DNA of 64,000 bases from Candidatus Spongiihabitans thiooxidans (GCA_001543005.1 LFLB01000025.1:1-64000), one strand, 5' to 3'. Shown: positions 49,624-58,767, counted from the stretch's first letter. Numbers and translations: made by a program. The notes: generated by a model from the sequence alone, not told the origin.

Positions 49624-51036
49624 CTACTTTATAGTCATACCATCCGTCATGCCCTCAATTATTCCATCAATCTCTACATCAGTCGCTGCATCCGCAATCT
49701 CATCCCACAATCCATCGTATTGCTGTTGGGATTCCAGCCACCCGCGCACGGCCGGTTGCATTTTTACTTTCATAGTGATTGCACCACTTTCATCCACTTC
49801 CTCGTTAATGACTTCACAGCGTTGAAACAACTTGGAACGCAGCGCGCCGGCCTGGGGTTTTAAGTTAAATAAATAATATCGATGTCCCTGGCTTAAAAGC
49901 GCCGCCAAAGCCTGTTGCACTAACTCGACTCCAGCACCCGTTTCAGCGGACAACCATATCTTGTCAACCCGTTGTTGGCCGTTAGCCTGTTGACCGCTAT
50001 ATTGAATTGTTTTCACCGCGTCTCCGGTTAAATCTATTTTGTTATAAACATGAATAATCGGGATATCTTTGGCGCCAATTTCATCCAGCACCTGTTGGAC
50101 GTGGTAGCCAAGCTCCAGATGGTCTGGATCAGACACATCGCTGACCAGAAGCAAACAAGTCGCACTTGTAACTTCCTCCAAAGTGGAATGGAAGGCGGCC
50201 ACCAACGTATGGGGTAATTGGCGCACGAAACCAACGGTGTCCGAAAGGACTATTGGTCCGAAACCGGGTAATTCCACACGCCGCATGGTGGCATCCAACG
50301 TGGTAAACAAATTGTCCTCAACCAGTACATCGGACCCGGTTATGGCATTGAATAACGAGGATTTTCCCGCATTGGTATAACCGACCAGGGAAACTGTCGG
50401 AATGGGGGTACGATGACGCGCCCGTCGACGTAATGAACGTTGGGCTTCTACTTTGTCAAGGCGACCGGTTAATGTCTTTATTCGCGTGCCTATTAGACGC
50501 CGATCGGTCTCCAATTGGGATTCACCCGGGCCACGCAGACCAATACCGCCTTTTTGCCGTTCCAGATGGGTCCAGCCTCGAACCAAACGGGTGGACAGAT
50601 GTTTCAGTTGAGCCAGTTCCACTTGAAGTTTGCCTTCGCTTGAGGTGGCTCTTTGCGCGAAAATATCCAGAATAAGACCAGAACGATCAAGCACCCTGCA
50701 CTGGACAATACGTTCAATATTTCTTTCCTGGACTGGACTGATTGCATGGTCAAAAATCACAACGGTGGCATGATAATTTTCCACCATTTCACTCAATTCT
50801 TCAGCTTTTCCCTTGCCTATAAAGGTAGCGGCAACAGGCTTGAAACGCACCGCAATAAATTCCCCGCAAACCTCCGCGCCCGCAGAGATTGCCAGCTCGC
50901 TGAGCTCCCTCAGCGGCCCAGGGTCATGAAAGCTATCGTGCGGTGCCGCAATATACGGTCGCTGGACCTGGCGAACCAGAATCGCCCGCTCTACCTGATC
51001 GAAGTTACTACGGTGGCGGTCTATATACCTAAACAG
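49624..51036 (-). CDS. hflX: Ribosome-rescue GTPase HflX, probable CTG start
   Basis: A GTPase that splits stalled or heat-damaged ribosomes. The HflX domain (FIGKGKAEEL, VQERNIERIV), GGIGLRGPGESQLETDRR and the G domain with GYTNAGKSSLFNA, DTVGFVRQLP and NKIDL are intact. The first ATG, GTG or TTG in frame is only at 50850, inside conserved sequence. The frame continues upstream with HflX-like residues (FDQVERAILVRQVQ, LRELSELAISAGAEVCGE) to a stop just before CTG at 51036, preceded by GGAG ten bases away. With CTG the protein is 470 aa. Alternatives are a start at another near-cognate codon or a one-base sequencing error linking to the ATG 16 bases further up. hfq lies 114 bp upstream. Confidence 0.85.
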   Translation of the reverse strand: MFRYIDRHRSNFDQVERAILVRQVQRPYIAAPHDSFHDPGPLRELSELAISAGAEVCGEFIAVRFKPVAATFIGKGKAEELSEMVENYHATVVIFDHAISPVQERNIERIVQCRVLDRSGLILDIFAQRATSSEGKLQVELAQLKHLSTRLVRGWTHLERQKGGIGLRGPGESQLETDRRLIGTRIKTLTGRLDKVEAQRSLRRRARHRTPIPTVSLVGYTNAGKSSLFNAITGSDVLVEDNLFTTLDATMRRVELPGFGPIVLSDTVGFVRQLPHTLVAAFHSTLEEVTSATCLLLVSDVSDPDHLELGYHVQQVLDEIGAKDIPIIHVYNKIDLTGDAVKTIQYSGQQANGQQRVDKIWLSAETGAGVELVQQALAALLSQGHRYYLFNLKPQAGALRSKLFQRCEVINEEVDESGAITMKVKMQPAVRGWLESQQQYDGLWDEIADAATDVEIDGIIEGMTDGMTIK

Positions 51037-51150
51037 GGCGCGCTATCTCCATTAAATTTTTCGCGTAAATTTTTCCGGATCACACAAATCCTGGCCTGTA
51101 CCCCTTAAATTACCATCAAGCATTATGCGCGGCAATTTAATCTTTTCCGG

Positions 51151-51429
51151 CTAATCGTTTCCAGGATTTTCTTCAAATTCAGGATTGTGGTCATCTTGTT
51201 CGTTTTCATGGGCGATGCGCACGGATCGGGCTGGAACAATAGTTGAAATTGCGTGCTTATAAATCATTTGATTGACAGTATTACGCAATACAATCACAAA
51301 CTGATCAAATGAATCGATTTGCCCTTGAAGTTTTATACCGTTTACTAAAAATATAGATACCGGGATTCGCTCTTTTCTTAAAACATTCAAAAATGGATCC
51401 TGTAAAGCCGTTCCTCTTAGTTGTGCCAT
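51151..51429 (-). CDS. hfq: RNA chaperone Hfq
   Basis: A 92-aa Sm-like hexamer protein pairing small RNAs with messages. The start [20 protein letters not shown] was chosen at 51429 (an upstream in-frame start at 51453 adds eight atypical residues). Sm1 is [20 protein letters not shown] and Sm2 ends [10 protein letters not shown], with the RNA-binding YKHA. The acidic tail [19 protein letters not shown] is unusually negative but short. In most gammaproteobacteria miaA lies directly upstream; here about 9 kb of other DNA lies between. Confidence 0.96.
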   Translation of the reverse strand: MAQLRGTALQDPFLNVLRKERIPVSIFLVNGIKLQGQIDSFDQFVIVLRNTVNQMIYKHAISTIVPARSVRIAHENEQDDHNPEFEENPGND

Positions 51430-51639
51430 TATAATTACCTTTATTATTGTCAATCGTATTAATTTTAAGGTTGCAACATCTGCAAATACGGTTCTGCCGT
51501 AACAAGGCTATCGTAACAGGACTTGCGTAGCCAGTCCTCATTATTATAGGAACCTCTGATTTAAGGCTACGCATTCAAATTGTCGATTTTATTCTCAAGC
51601 ATTTATTATCTGATTTGAAAATCGGGATTTCTTAACGGT
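51430..51639. other. hfq upstream region with inverted repeats
   Basis: The stretch holds AGGACT/AGTCCT and, overlapping it, GCGTAGCC paired with GGCTACGC about 35 bp away. They would form a hairpin between hfq and the gltA remnant. The hfq promoter must lie in this stretch or further upstream; no clear -35/-10 pair was singled out. Confidence 0.35.
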
Positions 51640-52027
51640 ATTTGACTTGTAAACGATCTTCAAAGCTATTTTCTCAAGTTCCATGGCCAACTCAAATTGT
51701 GGATTATTAGCGCCTAAAATTTTTAGTACTTCATGACTCCTCTCCCATGACGGTTGCCCGTGGGTCATAAATTCTTATAAACGCGGTGACCAAAACCCAT
51801 AAATCGAATTTTGTCGTTTTATCCTGGGCTTTTTTAATGGATCAATCGATTTGATCCATAGAGCCAATTTCATCCAGCATTTTTAATACCGCTTCGTTTG
51901 CACCACCATGATCCAGACCCCATAACGAAGCGATACCCGATGCCGTGCATGCGTGAAGGTTTGAGTCCGTTCTTGAGCTATCCGCAATAGCGACCATCAT
52001 CAAGAACGGTCTAGCGTATTCGATCAC
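51640..52027 (-). pseudogene. gltA: Citrate synthase remnant (gltA, central-C-terminal part)
   Basis: One frame gives [20 protein letters not shown] then KMLDEIG, the citrate-binding helix region with its active-site His. After a stop, another frame reads FMGFGHRVYKN, the second active-site His motif, then a further frame change gives YDPRATVMGE, and later NPQFELAMELEKIAL. These are ordered pieces of one citrate synthase with at least two frame changes and stops. The N-terminal two thirds and the end are absent. A working gltA is expected elsewhere in the genome; this is probably a decayed second copy or a transferred piece. Confidence 0.75.
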
Positions 52028-52336
52028 TCATTGAGGCGGCGAGACCATAAGGCAAAGGCTGGAGCAACCTGCGTCAATTTTGGTGCCAACAAGTTGATCG
52101 AGTCCAAAACAAATCACGAAAACCAATACAGATTTTTTTAATGAAAGTCAACGATGATGCATTATTACAGCATTTATCATATTTTTTCATTGTTTTATGC
52201 GGATAATTTTCGAATAAATTTATTATTGCATCACTGTGATGCAATATGATACATTAGCGAAATGTGAAACCTATCCAAGCCAAAGTCGACCCAAAGTTCA
52301 AACTTTTCCGCAAAGGAAAGCGATGTCGAAGTCGAT
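52028..52336. promoter_or_regulatory. Promoter region of the amine-uptake island, with a 21-bp palindrome
   Basis: A gene-free 309-bp stretch. ATTGCATCAC-T-GTGATGCAAT at 52225-52245 is a perfect 10-bp dyad about 90 bp before the first island gene. Its TGCA-N9-TGCA spacing equals that of NtrC-type sites, though the inner bases differ. It is a natural candidate for the operator of the AAA+ regulator encoded two genes on. The left half is AT-rich and resembles host sequence. Confidence 0.55.
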
Positions 52337-53112
52337 GTGCTTAAAGGGATGCTTGCCGCCTCAAACGATGCTTGCTGGTGCATGGAGTTTCGCGAGCCTG
52401 TTGACCTTACGGCACCGGATGCGGAGGTTGTTCGGCAGGTTTTTGAAAACGATCCGGTCTGGCGTCATTGTAACCAAGCGATGGCACGGCTGTATCACTT
52501 GCCTGCTGGCGAAGATTTTAACACCCGCCCTGTGGGCGATATTTTTCCGCGCAATCGCCAGAACGAGGAGTTTGTTCACAAGCTGATCGCCAACGGCTTT
52601 GAAGTGGACGCCGCACCTGCTCTCGACAAACGCTACGACGACGTGAAAATCCATGTCGAGAACGACGTGCGCGCCCACATCGTTGATGGCTTTCTCGTTC
52701 GAATGTTTGGTGTCGTGCGCGACATCGGCAAGCATAAGCAGCGGGAACGGGTGTTGAAGGACAGGTTGGAGGCCATTGATGGAATTCTCTCTGCCATTCC
52801 TGATCCATTGATTGCCGTGGATACCGGCGGTCTGATTGAGGCGATCAATCCTGCGGAGCCACCTGGCTTGGCCAACCTGCAGAAACGGTGCTCGGTCAGA
52901 CACTCAAAGCTGTGCTGGCGGGCTCTCAGCACAGCGTGTTGCCACCAGAGCTTACACAAATAATGACGCGAGTTAAAACACTCGGAACTGCTGTCGCGCT
53001 TCGTTTGTCTGGCCAAGAGCCAACCGCACGCTGGTATGTTGGGCCTCGGGAGACCAGTTCCGGGACCGCATTTGTGATTCAGATCACGCCCGACGTTGGG
53101 GTTGGAGGTTAA
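52337..53112 (+). pseudogene. PAS-domain sensor protein, frameshifted
   Basis: The first frame (GTG at 52337) codes MLKGMLAASNDACWCMEF then two PAS-like parts: one around FENDPVWRHCNQAMARLYHL and one starting LKDRLEAIDGILSAIPDPLI. Near 52857 the PAS sequence GLIEAINPA leaves this frame and continues in another as ATWLGQPAETVLGQTLKAVL to a stop at 53110-53112. One inserted or lost base explains it, so it may be a recent mutation or an error. Restored length is about 258 aa. No kinase or output domain follows, so it probably passes its signal to the downstream regulator, which starts after the stop. Ligand unknown. Confidence 0.65.
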
Positions 53113-53113
53113 G

Positions 53114-54550
53114 ATGCAAAAGGGACTCTGGCCAGAGCATCCGCTTTTTTCGGCGACGAGTCTCGGCGAGGCTGAAAGACGGTTAGAATCGTTTGATGAT
53201 GGTCTGATTTTTCTCTCTCCCAGCGGGCAAATCGTTCATCTCAATAACGAGGCTACGCGGCAAATCGGGATCGACGCCGCAACCGCGATCGGCAACACGC
53301 CAGCGGAAGTTACAACAGCTTGCTCAGGCTGGCATGACCTCGTTGCAAGCCTTGCCGCAGATCGGACTGCGGACGTCTTGTTGCACCGCAGTGACGGTCG
53401 CGCGATCCTTGCTGTGCCACGACGGATGCCAACGCAATCAGCGCGAGATCCAATTACGATGATCTTGCTACGCGATCTGAGTGGGCTAGACTATCGGCGC
53501 AGCCGGGCAAGTGGACGAAACAGTGGCTCCCGTATCCAGTTTCTGGCTGAAAATCGGACACGCCCTGATTTTGCCACTCAGCGTCAGCTAAACCCCGAAT
53601 TACATAGAATCCTATCGCGTGGTGAAAGAGCGATGGTTCAGGGCGCACGCATCCTGATTACCGGCGAGTCCGGTGTCGGCAAGACCGAGATTGCAAAATT
53701 TCTGCACAGCACCGTGGCCAATGCCAATGATCCCTTTGTCGTTGTTAACTGCGCCTCATCTTGCAATGCACTGTTCGGAATCGATGAAGATGCGAGCGCA
53801 ACACGACGCCCGAGTATGATTGAGCAGGCCGAGGGCGGCACACTTTTTCTTGACGAAGTTGGTGAAATTCCACGCAGCGAGCAGGCGAGTTTATTGGGTT
53901 TTCTGGAATATGGTCTTGTCACCAGCGAAGCAGGCAGGCAGTACCGGGTTGCCAATGTCCGGGTGATTGCCACCACCAACCGTGATTTGCGACAATTGGT
54001 GACCGACGGAAAATTTCGCGCCGATCTTTACTACCGCTTGGCCGTGGTGCCGATACGGGTTCCGGCGCTACGCGAGATTTCAGCCCTCATTGCTCATCTA
54101 ATCAATCGGTTTTTACAGACCATCAATCAGCGCCGCCAGACGCCGATCATGATGCCGCAGCGCCTGAGAGAACGGCTTTTGGATTACAGCTTTCCGGGCA
54201 ATATTCGCGAGCTTTTGAACATCGTCCAAAAACTCGTGATCTTTATGGAAGACTCATGCGACCTGGAAGAAGTAATCGAAGATATCCTGTCCCCTATTGA
54301 CATCCCCGGCCTTGACGGTGCGCTTGCGCCATGCTTTCCAGGGGCCAGCACATTTAACCTGAAGTGTGAGGTCAGACGCTATGAGCGCGGTCTCATCGAC
54401 AAGGCGATAAGAGTTCACGGCAGCAAGAGAAAGGCTGCCAGCGCCCTGGGCGTAGATATTGGTACGATTGTTCGCAAGACGACAGGTCGGTACGAACCCG
54501 TATCGGTTAACGACGAGAAACTCAACAAAACTGGAGGAAATAAACTATGA
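53114..54550 (+). CDS. TyrR-like PAS-AAA+ transcriptional regulator lacking GAFTGA
   Basis: A 478-aa activator-like protein. A PAS domain (about 20-125, FDDGLIFLSPSGQIVHLNNEA) is followed by an AAA+ domain with Walker A GESGVGKT (184-191), Walker B LFLDE (244-248) and sensor regions VIATTNRDLR and FPGNIRELL. Where sigma-54 activators have GAFTGA this protein has DEDASATRRPS (225-233 region), so contact with sigma-54 is unlikely, as in TyrR. The C-terminal helix-turn-helix (432-460, HGSKRKAASALGVDIGTIVRK) also resembles TyrR. The ATG at 53114 with GGAGG upstream was preferred to a TTG at 53096. It overlaps the binding-protein gene by 4 bp, so it probably controls the transport operon. Confidence 0.82.
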   Translation: MQKGLWPEHPLFSATSLGEAERRLESFDDGLIFLSPSGQIVHLNNEATRQIGIDAATAIGNTPAEVTTACSGWHDLVASLAADRTADVLLHRSDGRAILAVPRRMPTQSARDPITMILLRDLSGLDYRRSRASGRNSGSRIQFLAENRTRPDFATQRQLNPELHRILSRGERAMVQGARILITGESGVGKTEIAKFLHSTVANANDPFVVVNCASSCNALFGIDEDASATRRPSMIEQAEGGTLFLDEVGEIPRSEQASLLGFLEYGLVTSEAGRQYRVANVRVIATTNRDLRQLVTDGKFRADLYYRLAVVPIRVPALREISALIAHLINRFLQTINQRRQTPIMMPQRLRERLLDYSFPGNIRELLNIVQKLVIFMEDSCDLEEVIEDILSPIDIPGLDGALAPCFPGASTFNLKCEVRRYERGLIDKAIRVHGSKRKAASALGVDIGTIVRKTTGRYEPVSVNDEKLNKTGGNKL

Positions 54551-55602
54551 CAATCACTCGACAACTCATCGCGGGGGCAAGTGCTGCCGCCATTTTCGTT
54601 GCTCCGCTTAGCCCAGCTATGGCAGGCGGCGAAATCAATATTCTGACATGGGAAGGCTACGCCGACCCCAGCGTTATCGGTCCCTTTGAGGAAGCAACAG
54701 GCTGCAAGGTTTCGGCCACTTATGTCGGATCAAACGACGATTTTGCGCCAAAACTTGCCGCAGGCGGCGGTGTCTTTGATCTCGTTTCGCCATCAATTGA
54801 CACGACCGCCCCGTTGATACAGGCTGGATTTATCGATCCCGTCGACCCCTCACGTTTAACCGCCTGGAACGACCTTTACGAGAAATTTCGTAGCTCCCCC
54901 GGCATTCGTGCCAACGGTAAAGTCTACGGTGTTCCCTTTGCCTGGGGCGCTATTTCTTTCATGTATCGCCCCGACAAATTTGCAACGCCGCCAACCTCAA
55001 TTGCGGCACTCTGGTACCCGGCCTTGAAGGGCAAAGTATCCCTTTGGGACGACAAGAGCGCGATTTTTGTCGCCGCCCGGCTGAACGGTGACAACGATAT
55101 CTACCACCTGACCGACGACCAGATCGCAGCGGCGCAGAAAAAGCTGATCGAACAGCGACCTCTTATTCGTAAATACTGGTCGACAGCAGGTGAGTTGGTT
55201 GATCTCTTCAAATCGGACGAAGTTTGGATTTCGAATACCTGGGCCGGTTATCAATCGTCCTTGCTCGCCGCTGAGGGCATCGAAGTGGTGGAGTTTATCC
55301 CCGAAGAAAACGCCGAAGGCTGGATGGATAGCTTCATGATTGTCAAAGGCACACCCAACGAGGAATGTGTTTACGAATTTCTCAACATGGCGATCAGCAC
55401 GCTTGGGCAATGTGGTGTCGCCAATGTCAATGGCTATTCGACCGCTAATCCAGTTGCCGCGCGCGAGTGCATGACGCCGGAGCAATTCGACATCCTTCAC
55501 CAGGGCGACCCGGATTATCTCGACAGCCTGCTTTTGTGGGAAAACCTTGAAGATCGACTAAGCACTTATACCAACGCATGGAACGCCGTGAAAGCTCAGT
55601 AG
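54547..55602 (+). CDS. Periplasmic binding protein of a polyamine-type ABC importer
   Basis: A 351-aa solute-binding protein of the PotD/PotF group. Residues 1-26 are a signal peptide ending PAMA, followed by GGEINILTWEGYADPSVIGP, which closely follows the family start (LNVYNWxxYI). GVPFAWGAISFMYRPD, KGKVSLWDD and WISNTWAGYQ are typical ligand-cleft segments. Family members bind spermidine, putrescine or related cationic compounds; the substrate here cannot be told. Its start lies inside the regulator stop, and 306 bp separate it from the ATPase gene. Confidence 0.87.
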   Translation: MTITRQLIAGASAAAIFVAPLSPAMAGGEINILTWEGYADPSVIGPFEEATGCKVSATYVGSNDDFAPKLAAGGGVFDLVSPSIDTTAPLIQAGFIDPVDPSRLTAWNDLYEKFRSSPGIRANGKVYGVPFAWGAISFMYRPDKFATPPTSIAALWYPALKGKVSLWDDKSAIFVAARLNGDNDIYHLTDDQIAAAQKKLIEQRPLIRKYWSTAGELVDLFKSDEVWISNTWAGYQSSLLAAEGIEVVEFIPEENAEGWMDSFMIVKGTPNEECVYEFLNMAISTLGQCGVANVNGYSTANPVAARECMTPEQFDILHQGDPDYLDSLLLWENLEDRLSTYTNAWNAVKAQ

Positions 55603-55908
55603 TCAAATAACGTCAACTCGGGATAACGGGTATTGTGATTGCACGAGTCCATTCTTCACGTCATGGCGGGGAACGAGGTGGCGTAAACAATCTCATGACC
55701 GGGGTTGCTCGGGTCTCGCTTGTTTCAACCTTGCAGAGATTGCTTAAACCCGGCTTCCGACTTCCTTGCGATGATCTGTGAAATATATAATTTCAATGGG
55801 TTATCGGTTTTTTCTCGAATTAACATTAAATTGTATGATGAGGGTGCGACAGGCGACGCACCATCGCACCTTTCCTGATCTGTGCGAAGCCCTGGTTCAA
55901 CCTGAAGC
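55603..55908. promoter_or_regulatory. Intergenic region with inverted repeat before the ABC ATPase
   Basis: No gene seen. GGTGCG and CGCACC at 55843-55848 and 55857-55862 form a perfect 6-bp dyad, followed by another GCACC, about 50 bp before the ATPase start. A second promoter or regulator site for the ATPase-permease-dehydrogenase genes is likely here. No sigma-54 -24/-12 pattern (GG-N10-GC) was convincing, consistent with the regulator lacking GAFTGA. Confidence 0.4.
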
Positions 55909-57016
55909 GTGGGAGTGACGTCTTTGGCGAACATCATCAGTGTTAAAAACTTAAGCAAAAGCTTTGGGCAAATCATCGGGGTCAATGACGTTTCCCTAAG
56001 CGTCGAAGAAGGTGAATTTATCACCCTGCTTGGCCCCTCTGGGTGCGGAAAATCGACACTGCTGCGGATGATGGGTGGTTTTGAAACGCCCACGCACGGT
56101 CGGATTTTTTTAGCAGGGCAAGACGTCACCGACCTACCGCCGAACCGCCGAACCATTAATATGGTGTTTCAGGACTATGCGTTATTTCCCCACATCAGCG
56201 TCGGCAAGAATGTCGGTTACGGCCTTCGGGTTGCTGGTATGAGCAAGCGCGAGGTCGCCAAAAAAGCGCACCATGCACTGACTCTTGTTAGCCTTGAGGA
56301 CCGCTTCGACGATTCTCCACAAGTATTGTCTGGTGGTCAGCGTCAACGGGTTGCCTTGGCACGGGCAATCGTGCGCCGCCCCAAGGTGCTGTTGCTTGAT
56401 GAACCGCTTTCTGCCCTTGATGCCAATTTGCGCGAGCAGATGCAAGTCGAGCTTAAAGCCCTACACACCAAAGTCGGGTTGACCTTCATTCTTGTGACCC
56501 ATGACCAAACCGAAGCCCTGACCATGTCGGACCGGGTCGTGGTGATGCGGAGCGGCAAAATCGTGCAGATAGGCACGCCACAGTCGCTTTATGAACACCC
56601 TGATACCGATTATGTCGCGAGCTTCGTTGGCAGCACAAATTTGTTCCGATCACGGGTCGAGACGAGCCCGGATGGCCCTACAATCGCCTGTTACGGCCAA
56701 CCCTTGCGCACCCCGTCGGCGGCCAGCGTCCCCTTGGGGAGCGAAGCACTTTTCGGTTTTCGCCCGGAAAAGGCGGAACTCATACGCGGTGACTCGGCGG
56801 CCCGGCCAAACACCCTTGCGCGGCAAGGTGACCAATGTGCTCTACTACGGTCAAAGCGCGCGCGTGGTGGTCGATCTGGGCGGCGGACACATCCTGGTTG
56901 ATTTGTCGATATCCGATGTCGTCGGACTGTCGGGCCTGCCACAAGATGGCGAGGCGGTCAGCATCATCATCGCACCCCACAAGATCATGATCCTTGTCGA
57001 CGAAATGGTCGCATGA
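55909..57016 (+). pseudogene. ABC transporter ATPase of the polyamine-type importer, frameshifted in the TOBE domain
   Basis: The nucleotide-binding domain is complete: Walker A GPSGCGKST, Q-loop VFQDYALF, signature LSGGQRQRVALARA, Walker B VLLLDEP and the switch His in LVTHDQTEA. Past FRPEKAELIRGDSAARPN, near 56800-56815, the C-terminal TOBE domain continues in another frame as TPLRGKVTNVLYYGQSARVV to a stop at 57016 that overlaps the permease start by 4 bp. One base gained or lost explains it. The first frame ends at 56901. The ATPase core could survive as a shortened protein, so partial function or a sequencing error are both possible. GTG 55909 or TTG 55924 may start it. Confidence 0.8.
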
Positions 57017-57882
57017 GTGCTTTCCTTTCCTTGCGCTTGAAACGGGCCGCCGTGCTGTCACCGCCGCTTTTGTGGACGATATTGTTCATGTTCGTCCCTT
57101 ACACGATCCTGTTTGTCTATAGTTTTTGGCTCAAAAAATACCCGACTTTTGAGCCCGCTTTTCAATTTGGCAATTATCTCGAAATCGCCAGCGATCCGCA
57201 ATATTTTCGTGTGCTTTTACGCACCATCAAAATCGCGCTTCTGGTCTCGCTCGGGTCGTTCTTTCTCGCCTACCCTTATGCTTATTTTCTTGCATTCAAA
57301 GTGAAGCGTCCGGGAGTTCGGATCGCACTTTATATGGCCATCGTCGCGCCCTTGTGGGTGTCCTATCTCCTTCGTGCTTATATGTGGAAAACGATTTTGG
57401 GTACCATCGGCGTTCTTAATTCTTTCCTGATGTCGGTCGGAATTCTGACCGAGCCATCCTCGATTTTTCTCTATAACCAGACCGCGATGGTCGTGACGTT
57501 GACCTATATATTTATCCCGTTTATGGTGATGCCGATTTACGCGGTGCTGGAAAAAATTCCGCACAACCTTATAGAAGTTTCAAGTGATCTCGGCGTCGGC
57601 CGGGTGTGCACTTTTTTAAAAGTGACCTTGCCGCTGTCGATCCCCGGTATTGTTGCCGGGTTCCCCATGACCTTCTGTCTATCCTTTGGTGATTTTATTA
57701 CGTCCTTCCTTGTGGGTGGGCCGGACGGGCTGATGATCGCGAATGTGATTGCCACCCAGTTTGGGGCTTCGCTGAACTGGCCGCTCGGCTCAGCTTTGGC
57801 CTTGATCATGCTGGTGATCGTGCTCAGCATTGTCACTGCATCGGATCGGTTTGAACGCTTTAGTGAAGGGAAGTTCGCATGA
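57013..57882 (+). CDS. ABC importer permease, PotB-like
   Basis: A 289-aa inner-membrane permease with six predicted helices (first LLWTILFMFVPYTILFVYSFWL). The EAA-type coupling loop is ISSDLGVGR-like: EVSSDLGVGRVCTFLKVTLPLSIPG, about residues 188-212, which docks to the ATPase. It is the PotB/PotH type. It starts at the ATPase stop and overlaps the second permease by 4 bp, so both membrane subunits are coupled. Confidence 0.88.
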   Translation: MSAFLSLRLKRAAVLSPPLLWTILFMFVPYTILFVYSFWLKKYPTFEPAFQFGNYLEIASDPQYFRVLLRTIKIALLVSLGSFFLAYPYAYFLAFKVKRPGVRIALYMAIVAPLWVSYLLRAYMWKTILGTIGVLNSFLMSVGILTEPSSIFLYNQTAMVVTLTYIFIPFMVMPIYAVLEKIPHNLIEVSSDLGVGRVCTFLKVTLPLSIPGIVAGFPMTFCLSFGDFITSFLVGGPDGLMIANVIATQFGASLNWPLGSALALIMLVIVLSIVTASDRFERFSEGKFA

Positions 57883-58745
57883 CCGCGACCTTAAACCCGT
57901 CCGCGCTGAATCCCTTGGCCGAGCGGCCCAGAGCCAAGCCGCTCAGCACCCGCATCAAGACGATCGCCGAGCGTATGTCCTGGCAGATCGGAATCGGGGT
58001 TATCCTTGGCTTTCTTTACCTGCCGATTGCCTTGCTTATTGTTTTTAGCTTTAACACCTCGCGTTCGCTATCATGGCCGATGTCCGGGTTGACGCTCGAT
58101 TGGTATCGCAAGCTCGCCGAGAACACTCAGTTGATCGACGCCTTCGGCAATAGCGTTTATGTCGCGATTTCGGCCACTTTGCTAACCCTGATCATTGGCG
58201 TACCGGCGGCGCTGGCTTTGGACCGGATTGAGTTTCCGGGCAAGGGTCTCTTTCGTAAACTTATGCTTCTACCCATCGCTTTGCCCGGTATCATCACCGG
58301 CATTTCGATGCTCAGCTTGTTTCGGATCTTGGGGCTTAACCTAAGCCTTGAAACCGTCATTATCGGCCATGCTACTGCCCTTTTGGCCGTCGTCGTGACC
58401 CAGGTTTATGCCCGCCTGCAACGCCTGCCAGCCAGCTTGCAGGAAGCTTCGTCTGACTTGGGCGCGTCAGAGCTTCAAACCTTTTTTCTGGTGACTTTGC
58501 CGAACATTCGCACGACCGTGATCGGCGCGGGCATGCTGGCCTTCACGCTCTCATTCGACGAAATCCCGGTCACCTTCTTTCTGACCGGACGCGACAACAC
58601 TTTGCCGATGTACATTTGGTCAACCCTGCGGCGCGGCCTAACCCCCGAAATCAACGCCATCGGCTCGCTGATCGTGGCGATCTCGGTCGTTCTCATTTTC
58701 ATTTCCGTCCTGCTACTCAAGGACAAAAAAAATTCCGTTCGTTAA
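57879..58745 (+). CDS. ABC importer permease, PotC-like
   Basis: A 288-aa second membrane subunit, PotC/PotI type, with a longer polar N-terminus and about six helices (IGVILGFLYLPIALLIVFSF first). Its coupling loop is LQEASSDLGASELQTFFLVT (about 187-206), followed by LPNIRTTVIGAGMLAFTLSFDEIPVTFFLTG, a very conserved PotC stretch. The aldehyde dehydrogenase follows after 22 bp, suggesting that the imported compound is oxidised in the same pathway. Confidence 0.88.
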   Translation: MTATLNPSALNPLAERPRAKPLSTRIKTIAERMSWQIGIGVILGFLYLPIALLIVFSFNTSRSLSWPMSGLTLDWYRKLAENTQLIDAFGNSVYVAISATLLTLIIGVPAALALDRIEFPGKGLFRKLMLLPIALPGIITGISMLSLFRILGLNLSLETVIIGHATALLAVVVTQVYARLQRLPASLQEASSDLGASELQTFFLVTLPNIRTTVIGAGMLAFTLSFDEIPVTFFLTGRDNTLPMYIWSTLRRGLTPEINAIGSLIVAISVVLIFISVLLLKDKKNSVR

Positions 58746-58767
58746 CCAACACCACTGGGAGAGACCA

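Noticed and set aside
49624-50850. hflX starting at the GTG at 50850
   Set aside because: HflX-like sequence clearly continues upstream in the same frame, and this start would remove part of the conserved N-terminal domain.
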